This document shows, one piece after another, positions 57,770-64,000 of a stretch of 64,000 nt of DNA; the stretch's first letter is position 1; each line of letters begins with the position of its first letter. The notes beneath the pieces are model-generated. The model searched no databases and was not told the DNA's origin. It saw only the letters and a list, made by a program, of their open reading frames with translations. The translations under genes were made by a program, and so were the position numbers. Origin of the DNA: Providencia vermicola (GTDB lineage Bacteria; Pseudomonadota; Gammaproteobacteria; Enterobacterales; Enterobacteriaceae); contig NZ_JAGSPI010000003.1 in the NCBI RefSeq assembly GCF_020381325.1, positions 186,001 to 250,000 on the forward strand, in the 5' to 3' direction.

Positions 57770-58906
57770 TTACTTTTCGCTGACCCAATATACACCAGTT
57801 GGCTCGACAGCAAGAAACTCTCTGTGCAACTCTTCCAGTGTTTTTTGTGGGTCTAGGCCTGAAAACTGCTCAGGATAGAACCACTTGGCGAAAACTTGTG
57901 TCGCAATGACGTTGTAAGGCGAATTATAGTAGTTGTGCCAGATAGCATAGTCTTGCTTATCTTTAATGGCGGATAACGAACGAATACCTTTACGATCTGT
58001 GATCTTTTTCAGGCTTTCTTTAGCATCTTGCAATGTGCTTTGTGCACCTAATTGTACACCCGCATCTTTACTGCCTGGTGCTTTTGCGCCACTTGCAATA
58101 TAAATATTCGGGTCTGCGGCGATGATTTTCTCTAAATTCATAGTGCCTAATGCGCCAGGTAAAACACCTTTCGCGATATTTTTACCACCCGCTAAGTCAA
58201 TAAAGTTACCCATATTGCCATCACCTGCGGTGCCACAACAATCTTCAAAGGCGCCTGCACGTAACTCAATAAAGACACTTGGCTTTTTGTCTTCTGGGAT
58301 TTTTGATGTGATATCCGTGACAAGTTTTTGATTTCTTTCATAGAAATCTACATATTTGTTCGCCACTTGCTCACGGTTTAGTGCTTTACCTAATAAACGC
58401 ATACTTGGTAGGGTATTTTCTAATGGGTTGTCTCTGAAATCGACAAACACAACAGGCACCCCGGCCTTTTCCAATTGATTGACTAATTCGCTGTTTTTAC
58501 CTGGTCCGTGGCCTGATAAACCAAAAATAGCGATGTCTGGGTTTAAGGTTAATACTTTTTCAGAGCTGACACTGTCTGCGCTGGTATTACCAATCAATGG
58601 GATATTATCAATCGCAGGGAACTTGGCTTTATAAGCCGCATAAGTTTGTGGGTCTAATTTACGCAAATCCCCTTGCCACCCTACGATACGTTCAATCGGC
58701 TTATCGCCTTCAAGTAGAGCAACCGCACTAAATAGGCGGCCTTCACCAAGTAAAATACGGTTAACATTATCGGGTACTTCAACGGTTCGCCCTGCAATGT
58801 CAGTCACTGTTGCTGACCATGCATTCAAACTGGCACTGGCTAATAATGCTAAACCTATTCCCTTTACTACCGACCTAGCTACTGACTTCTTGGCTACCGA
58901 CGACAT
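57770..58906 (-). CDS. Periplasmic binding protein of the iron-type ABC transporter
   Basis: This 378-residue protein is of the Fe/B12 periplasmic-binding fold (COG0614). The signal peptide is MSSVAKKSVARSVVKG..LASASLNAWSA, and the mature chain opens VTDIAGRTVEVPD. It contains an unusual EDCCGTAG segment with adjacent Cys. The open frame extends to 59047, but the ATG at 58906 has TGGAGC 8 bases upstream and gives a proper signal peptide. It is first in a three-gene operon preceded by a Fur-like box. Confidence 0.88.
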   Translation of the reverse strand: MSSVAKKSVARSVVKGIGLALLASASLNAWSATVTDIAGRTVEVPDNVNRILLGEGRLFSAVALLEGDKPIERIVGWQGDLRKLDPQTYAAYKAKFPAIDNIPLIGNTSADSVSSEKVLTLNPDIAIFGLSGHGPGKNSELVNQLEKAGVPVVFVDFRDNPLENTLPSMRLLGKALNREQVANKYVDFYERNQKLVTDITSKIPEDKKPSVFIELRAGAFEDCCGTAGDGNMGNFIDLAGGKNIAKGVLPGALGTMNLEKIIAADPNIYIASGAKAPGSKDAGVQLGAQSTLQDAKESLKKITDRKGIRSLSAIKDKQDYAIWHNYYNSPYNVIATQVFAKWFYPEQFSGLDPQKTLEELHREFLAVEPTGVYWVSEK

Positions 58907-58968
58907 AGTATTAAGCTCCACAATTAAACTCATTGACTTACATTTTAATGCGGTAACAATAAAGCAAA

Positions 58969-58983
58969 TAAGAATACTTATCA
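58969..58983. promoter_or_regulatory. Fur-like box upstream of the ABC operon
   Basis: On the minus strand TGATAAGTATTCTTA matches about 11 of 14 bases of the 7-1-7 Fur model TGATAAT-N-ATTATCA. It lies about 63 bases before the start at 58906. Confidence 0.4.
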
Positions 58984-59102
58984 ATACGATTATTGATTTA
59001 ATAATGGGTATAGTGAATGGAATTGTGTGAGCCACCTCGAAAAGCAAAACATTTAGATGAACTAACGGGCAAATCGTGGATTTATTACGCTATATACAAA
59101 AA

Positions 59103-59128
59103 AACAGCACCCTATAAAGGATGCTGTT
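59103..59128 (-). terminator. Terminator of lysP
   Basis: AACAGCA (59103-59109) pairs with TGCTGTT (59122-59128), with a further CC/GG after one mismatch. The minus strand continues into TTTTTTTG. Confidence 0.85.
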
Positions 59129-59152
59129 ATTCAACTCATAAATAATGACCGA

Positions 59153-60643
59153 TTATTTATTTAAATTCTCGCGGTAGCTTGGAAAACTCATATCTTTATA
59201 GCGAATAAAGGTTGTTTTCTTGGCAATTTTGTAACCAAACCAAATGGCTAAAAAGAGTGGGAGACCAATATACGTCGCTGTAACACCAATCCAATCAATA
59301 TTATCTTCTAAGAAGGCTTGGTAGTTCTGGCCCAGTGTGATTGTTAAACACAAAATAAAGGCAAAAATTGGCCCAATTGGGAAGAAACCAGAACGATATG
59401 GCAAGTCATTGAGGTCTTTACCTTGTGCGATATACCCTTTACGGAAGCGGTAATGGCTAATGGCAATCCCTAACCATGCAATGAACCCTGTCATCCCTGA
59501 GGTATTCAATAACCATAAGTAGACTGTTTGATTACCAAACATGGAACTTAAGAAGCACAGCCCCGCAACGACCGTCGTGGCTAATAATGCATAACGTGGT
59601 ACGCCACCTTTTGATAACCGAGCAAAAATGCGCGGCGCTTTGCCTTCTCGCGCTAAGGTATACAACATACGGGTTGATGCATACATACCTGAGTTACCCG
59701 CAGACAATACCGCAGTTAAGATAACCGCATTCATCACTGCTGCCGCTGATAACAACCCTGCATTTTCAAATACTAAGGTAAATGGACTGACACTGATGTC
59801 TTTAACATCATTACGCAACAAGTTAGGATCAGTATAAGGAATGATCAAACTAATAATTAAGATGGCAAAGATATAGAACAACAATATACGCCAGAATACT
59901 TTACGCACCGCTTTAGGAATATTTTTAGCAGGGTCTTTTGACTCACCCGCTGCAATACCAATTAACTCAGTACCTTGGAAGGAGAACCCGACAATCATTG
60001 CGACACCGATCATGGCGGAAAAACCACCTGCAAATGGTGCATCACCGATTTCCCAGTTATGCCAACCTGCGTTTTCGGCCCCATTCATGATGCCAAAAAT
60101 CATTAATACGCCCACAACGATAAAAATAATTACTGTGGTGACTTTGATCAGAGAGAACCAATATTCGGCTTCACCAAAACCTTTAACCGAAATGAAGTTC
60201 AATAAGAAAATGATAGCAAGGAAGATGGCGCTCCAGATCCAACCTGGCGTATCAGGGAACCAATAGGTCATCACCAATTGTGCTGCAACGAGGTCAACGG
60301 CGATGGTTACCGCCCAGTTGTACCAGTAGTTCCAACCTAATGCGAAACCAAAACCTTCATCAACATATTTTGCGCCATAAGTAGCGAATGAGCCTGAAAC
60401 TGGCATATAGGCAGCTAATTCGCCCAAGCTAGTCATTAAGAAATAGACCATTAAGCCGATGATGGCATAAGAGAGTAGTGCCCCTCCGGGGCCTGCTTGT
60501 GCAACGGTTGCACCCGATGCCACAAATAAACCGGTACCGATAGAGCCACCGATAGCAATCATCGCAAGGTGACGCGCTTTTAATTCACGGCGCAACTTTT
60601 GTGGTCGGTCTTGCGTGATAGTATTGGTATGTTGTTCTGACAT
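59153..60643 (-). CDS. lysP: LysP lysine-specific permease
   Basis: This 496-residue, 12-helix amino-acid permease of the APC family is almost E. coli LysP in motif content: LRRELKARHLAMIAIGGSIGTGLFVASG, QGTELIGIAAGES, and SAGNSGMYASTRMLYTLAREG. It imports lysine with protons and in E. coli acts as a co-sensor with CadC. GGGAAC precedes the ATG. It lies between the iron-ABC operon and the lysozyme-inhibitor gene. Confidence 0.94.
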   Translation of the reverse strand: MSEQHTNTITQDRPQKLRRELKARHLAMIAIGGSIGTGLFVASGATVAQAGPGGALLSYAIIGLMVYFLMTSLGELAAYMPVSGSFATYGAKYVDEGFGFALGWNYWYNWAVTIAVDLVAAQLVMTYWFPDTPGWIWSAIFLAIIFLLNFISVKGFGEAEYWFSLIKVTTVIIFIVVGVLMIFGIMNGAENAGWHNWEIGDAPFAGGFSAMIGVAMIVGFSFQGTELIGIAAGESKDPAKNIPKAVRKVFWRILLFYIFAILIISLIIPYTDPNLLRNDVKDISVSPFTLVFENAGLLSAAAVMNAVILTAVLSAGNSGMYASTRMLYTLAREGKAPRIFARLSKGGVPRYALLATTVVAGLCFLSSMFGNQTVYLWLLNTSGMTGFIAWLGIAISHYRFRKGYIAQGKDLNDLPYRSGFFPIGPIFAFILCLTITLGQNYQAFLEDNIDWIGVTATYIGLPLFLAIWFGYKIAKKTTFIRYKDMSFPSYRENLNK

Positions 60644-61232
60644 TTGTTCCCTGTATTTTATTATTCAGCCAATATCGAGTGAATTCTAGCAAAATAGGCT
60701 GTGAGAACTAAGCAACTCTTTACTGTTATAAGATACCTTCATAATTCACACAGAATTATAAGTAAAACGCGTTATCGCAAAAAAACTCAGCATAATGATG
60801 ACTTTTGAATCTATAACCTTTTATTTAACAATTAGTTATTTAGGAAAGCACTTCTCCCATTGATTGTAAAACAACCAATATTCTACGACATCTACTAGTC
60901 AAACCTTCCAGAAAATCACCACGCAATTGATATTACATTTAGTGTTGTGAGGAAAACATCCTTGTTTTCATTTAACTCTATAAGCAAACGGTATGATGAA
61001 AAAGTCGACATGCATAAATGTGATATTTGCCGTAAATTCTATTTAAAGTAACCTTTTGTTTTTACACTGTATAACCCTAAATAGCCCTAAATTTCATTCT
61101 GCTCGTTTATTACGAATAACCTATTTTAAGCGATATCCTCGTACACTTTTGCAGAGTAGTCTGATTATGAAGTTCCATATATGAATGTAATCTGATTGAC
61201 GTATTACTTGCATTTTTATTATGGAGAATACC
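60644..61232. other. Divergent gap lysP / lysozyme inhibitor
   Basis: This 589-base AT-rich gap must hold both promoters. A pair of TCTGATT direct repeats lies near 61159 and 61191, before the inhibitor gene. No riboswitch, operator or gene was recognised with confidence. Confidence 0.45.
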
Positions 61233-61559
61233 ATGAGTAAATTTCTACCAATTATAACATTAGCTTCCATTTTTATGGTTCAACCTGCATTAGCAGCAAA
61301 AACTGACACATACAACTGTGAAGGACAAAAAATTAGAGTGTCTTTCCCAAATGAACAGTTAGCTGTTATGTATTACAGCGACGAGCTTATTGTTTTAAAA
61401 GAAGCCGTTTCAGCTAGCGGCGCTAGATACGTTGGTGAAAACTTTCAACTGTGGTCGCAAGGAAAAAATGAGTTTAACCTAGCAACAATCTCAGAAGATG
61501 ACGCGGTAAATGGAAGAGCTACAGATGACAAGGGGCGTACTTGTAAGCTGGTTAAATAA
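61233..61559 (+). CDS. PliC/MliC-family C-type lysozyme inhibitor
   Basis: This 108-residue precursor has a signal peptide ending ALAA (no lipobox), so the mature protein is a soluble periplasmic PliC-like form. It has the family pattern YNCEGQKIRVSF, a central NFQLWSQGKNEFNLA and a terminal GRTCKLVK; the two Cys would form the family disulfide. Family members bind and block C-type lysozymes of animal hosts. GGAGAATACC precedes the ATG at 61233; an ATG at 61221 is less likely. Confidence 0.85.
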   Translation: MSKFLPIITLASIFMVQPALAAKTDTYNCEGQKIRVSFPNEQLAVMYYSDELIVLKEAVSASGARYVGENFQLWSQGKNEFNLATISEDDAVNGRATDDKGRTCKLVK

Positions 61560-61577
61560 AATTTAATTATTCATTTT

Positions 61578-61608
61578 AAAGGCTGCTCCGCCCAGTGCGG
61601 CCTTTTTT
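61578..61608 (+). terminator. Terminator of the lysozyme-inhibitor gene
   Basis: AAAGGC..GC and GC..GCCTTT pair around a short loop, with six T at the end. Confidence 0.75.
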
Positions 61609-61630
61609 AATCGTCGATTGCAGTAAACCG

Positions 61631-61735
61631 TATACATCCACTCTAACCCTCTATCGCTTTTAGCGGGTCGCTAGGCAGCAAATGAGACTACTCGAGGAGC
61701 ATACATAAGTATGTGACTTGGGTAGTCGATTGAAT
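61631..61735 (-). repeat. Truncated ERIC element
   Basis: TATAC end and the core GAGGAGCATACATAAGTATG are present, but the match to its neighbour at 61826 stops at 61732. The other end is lost next to the IS remnant. Confidence 0.8.
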
Positions 61736-61746
61736 AGCGACCGACT

Positions 61747-61827
61747 TGATAGACACCTTTTAGTTAGACAAAAGAGGTGGTTATGAGCAGCAAACGATAT
61801 CCAGAAGAATTCAAAATTGAAGCCGTA
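61747..61827 (+). mobile_element. Remnant of an IS3-family element left end
   Basis: TGATAGACACC (61747-61757) looks like an IS terminal repeat. It is followed by AGAGGTGG and an ATG at 61783 that opens MSSKRYPEEFKIEAV, the N-terminus of an IS3-family OrfA transposase. The frame ends after about 15 codons where the next ERIC begins. Only about 80 bases survive. Confidence 0.7.
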
Positions 61828-61969
61828 TACATTCACTCTAATCCTCTATAGCTTTTAGTGTGTCGCTAGGCGGTAAATGAGACTACCCGAGGAGCATACA
61901 TAAGTATGTGACTTGGGTAGTCGATTGCAGCCAACAACGCGACACGCTAAAAGATGACGAGGATTTTTA
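61826..61969 (-). repeat. ERIC element overlapping the yeiE stop
   Basis: The element has a TATAC left end, TAATCCTC/GAGGATTTTTA inverted ends and the core GAGGAGCATACATAAGTATG. It reads into the yeiE stop codon at 61967-61969. Confidence 0.85.
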
Positions 61970-62830
61970 ATTACAGTAGGCTAGAAGATTAGTAATCGCA
62001 TTCGAAAGATGCTTTTGACGGTGATAAATCAAATACAACGTTCTTTCTAATTGAAGTTCATCTACTTTAAGTTCAACTAGGGTACCATTTTCTAGTTGCT
62101 CAGCTATCACCCTTCTTGATAAACAGCTAATTCCCATCCCAAAACGCACTGCATGTTTAATTGCTTCTGAATTGCCCAGTTCCATTAAGATATGGAAACC
62201 TGGTAGGTGCGCAAATAGCAATTGGTCAAGCACGTCTCGCGTTCCTGAACCGCGCTCACGTAAAATCCATGGTGCATCTCTAAGTTCTTTTAATGACACC
62301 TTTTTGTTTGCTAATGGGTTTTGCGGTGAAGCAAAGACAACCAGTTCATCTTTTAACCAAGGCTTCGAAATCAATTCAGGGCTATGACAAACCCCTTCGA
62401 TGAGCCCCACATCCGCTCGAAATTCCATTACCGCTTTAATAACTTCTTCAGTATTACTAATAAAAAGCTCTAGAGGGATATCAGGATGGTCATGGCGGTA
62501 ACCCGCTAAAATCTCTGGCAACATGTAGTTACCAATAGTGGTACTCGCAGCCAAGCGCACTGCGCCCATCTCTTTCTTGAATAATTGCTCAACTTCTGCC
62601 CCTTGCTCTAATAAAGCTAATGCTTTGGGATAAAGAAGTCTTCCATGCTCGTTTGTAACAAGTCGTTTACCTACACGGTCAAAAAGCTGAACGCCAAGTT
62701 GACCTTCTAAATCCGTTAGCGACGCGCTGACCGCAGATTGAGACAGCGCTAATAATTGAGATGCCTGCGTCGTGGAGCCACTTTTCAATACTTCTGTAAA
62801 AACCTCAAGTTGCCTAAGTGTTATTCGCAT
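61967..62830 (-). CDS. yeiE: YeiE LysR-type regulator
   Basis: This 287-residue LysR-type protein has an N-terminal winged helix-turn-helix (residues 3-62, [37 protein letters not shown]) and a periplasmic-binding-like effector domain. It matches E. coli YeiE, reported to control sulfite- or lysine/iron-related genes. It diverges from yeiH, as in E. coli. Its TAA stop is supplied by the end of an ERIC element. Confidence 0.9.
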   Translation of the reverse strand: MRITLRQLEVFTEVLKSGSTTQASQLLALSQSAVSASLTDLEGQLGVQLFDRVGKRLVTNEHGRLLYPKALALLEQGAEVEQLFKKEMGAVRLAASTTIGNYMLPEILAGYRHDHPDIPLELFISNTEEVIKAVMEFRADVGLIEGVCHSPELISKPWLKDELVVFASPQNPLANKKVSLKELRDAPWILRERGSGTRDVLDQLLFAHLPGFHILMELGNSEAIKHAVRFGMGISCLSRRVIAEQLENGTLVELKVDELQLERTLYLIYHRQKHLSNAITNLLAYCN

Positions 62831-62978
62831 AAAGGTCGCCCCAACGTGTTTTTAGTCGTTGTAATAATATTGTTAATATTAATGATTTATTAGCAATATT
62901 CCAGAAGAAACTTATAATCACTTTTTTTGATAGATTATATACAAACAATCAATTTAAATTATTATGCTTTTCATTATA

Positions 62979-63003
62979 TGCTTATTACCAAATCATATAA
63001 GCA
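62979..63003. promoter_or_regulatory. Possible LysR-type operator between yeiE and yeiH
   Basis: TGCTTAT-N11-ATAAGCA is an inverted repeat in the 191-base divergent spacer, close to the yeiH start. Its spacing suits a LysR-type protein such as YeiE. Confidence 0.4.
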
Positions 63004-63021
63004 GCAATAAAGAGCATTATC

Positions 63022-64000
63022 ATGGATAAAAGCGACATTCACACCCTAAATCAAAATAGCTTTCACCCTGTTTTGAAATTATTACCAGGGCTCTTATTAG
63101 CAGGTATTTTAACGGCTATCGCCATCTACCTTGGTGACCAATCATGGTTTATGGATATCGGTCTGGGTGCGTTAACACTCGCCATTTTATTAGGGATTGT
63201 TGTAGGTAACACCTTTTACCCAACAGCAAGTAAATCTTGTGATACCGGAGTCAAATTCGCCAAACACTATTTTTTACGTGCAGGGATCATCCTTTATGGC
63301 TTTCGTTTAACATTCCAACAAATTACTGATGTCGGTGCCACTGGCGTTCTTATTGATGCATTGACCCTAACATCTACCTTCTTATTAGCCTACTGGCTAG
63401 GAAAGAAAGTTTTTGGTTTAGATGATGAAACAACCATTTTGATAGGCGCAGGCAGCAGTATTTGCGGTGCAGCAGCGGTTATGGCAACAGAGCCTGTTGT
63501 GAAAGCGTCAGCTAGTAAAGTCGCTGTTGCGGTTTCTACTGTCGTCATTTTCGGCACAATTTGTATCTTTGTTTACCCTTGGATTTACCAATTAAATACA
63601 CACTTTGGTTGGTTCCCTGCGAACCAAGAAACATTCGGCATTTATATTGGCTCAACAGTGCATGAAGTCGCGCAAGTGGTTGCCGCGGGTCATACTATTG
63701 GGACTGATGCAGAAAATGCGTCAGTTATCGCAAAAATGATTAGAGTTATGATGCTTGCACCATTCTTAATTATTTTATCTGCATTTTTAAGCCGCAAAGC
63801 AGCAGCCAAAAGCGGCAATTCAACAGAAAAAAGCAAAATTACCATCCCTTGGTTCGCAGTGTTCTTTATCTTAGTGGCAGGGTTTAACTCATTACATTTA
63901 CTACCACAAGCATTAGTCCAACAAATCATTGCGTTAGATACGGTTTTACTTGCTATGGCCATGGTGGCATTAGGTTTAACCACCCATGTAAGCGCAATTC
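63022..64000 (+). CDS. yeiH: YeiH family putative sulfate/sulfite exporter (3' end outside window)
   Basis: The first 326 residues of a UPF0324 membrane protein are visible, with about nine hydrophobic helices. Conserved segments are [57 protein letters not shown] and [15 protein letters not shown]. Related proteins are annotated as sulfate or sulfite exporters. It diverges from its likely regulator YeiE. E. coli YeiH has 349 residues, so about 20 are cut off by the window end. Confidence 0.92.
   Translation, partial: MDKSDIHTLNQNSFHPVLKLLPGLLLAGILTAIAIYLGDQSWFMDIGLGALTLAILLGIVVGNTFYPTASKSCDTGVKFAKHYFLRAGIILYGFRLTFQQITDVGATGVLIDALTLTSTFLLAYWLGKKVFGLDDETTILIGAGSSICGAAAVMATEPVVKASASKVAVAVSTVVIFGTICIFVYPWIYQLNTHFGWFPANQETFGIYIGSTVHEVAQVVAAGHTIGTDAENASVIAKMIRVMMLAPFLIILSAFLSRKAAAKSGNSTEKSKITIPWFAVFFILVAGFNSLHLLPQALVQQIIALDTVLLAMAMVALGLTTHVSAI

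Noticed and set aside
1-64000. CRISPR arrays, tRNA or rRNA genes, prophage, toxin-antitoxin or defence systems
   Set aside because: No spacer-repeat arrays, cloverleaf genes, phage structural or integrase genes, or defence genes were seen; the only tandem repeats are the heptamer and ERIC arrays.

Overview
The window looks like chromosome of a low-GC member of the Morganellaceae, most likely Providencia. The housekeeping proteins are clearly enterobacterial and often share whole motif blocks with their E. coli counterparts. The DNA is AT-rich, ERIC repeats are present, and gene order follows E. coli in blocks with many local replacements. The genus assignment is inference from protein resemblance and composition. 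No rRNA, tRNA, CRISPR array, prophage or intact insertion sequence was seen.

Left third (1-27.6 kb): this corresponds to the E. coli roxA-pepT-cobB-lolCDE-mfd-ndh-nagZ-thiK-lpoB-ycfL-hinT-ycfH-holB-tmk-mltG neighbourhood. Several E. coli genes are missing (potABCD, nagK, ycfP, ptsG and fhuE). Other genes stand in those gaps: an SDR protein whose catalytic Tyr is Phe, a YqhA protein, a class IV adenylate cyclase, and an OprD-type porin paired with a lipoprotein 5'-nucleotidase. The ndh promoter carries recognisable PdhR and FNR sites and a Fur-like site. A 1.35-kb gap at 19.5-20.85 kb holds a CRP site, a structured element and a possible small membrane protein.

Middle (27.7-40.4 kb): the fatty-acid cluster yceD-rpmF-plsX-fabH-fabD-fabG-acpP-fabF-pabC runs leftward into mltG-tmk-holB-tatD. 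It makes the malonyl-ACP, acyl-ACP and phosphatidate precursors of the envelope. Maf/YceF, RluC and RNase E (rne, with a leader of about 366 nt) lie to its right.

Right part (40.5-64 kb): this is the more variable section. It has a heptanucleotide tandem repeat, a triple tandem ERIC array, and a DmsABC-like molybdoenzyme operon with a divergent IclR regulator and an FNR promoter. Next come tmaR, a CscB-like sugar permease controlled by two LacI-type operators and a CRP site, sbcB, dld, and the putrescine importer plaP with an upstream ORF in its leader. The cirA-lysP-yeiE-yeiH block of E. coli follows, with an iron-type ABC transporter inserted after cirA and a lysozyme inhibitor plus an ERIC/IS-remnant patch inserted before yeiE.

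Three ERIC sites lie directly at the stop codons of leftward genes (dmsC, plaP, yeiE). Most of the window is ordinary chromosome. The best leads are the ndh control region, the OprD-nucleotidase pair, the plaP leader, the CirA-ABC cluster, the 19.5-20.85 kb gap and the ERIC placement.
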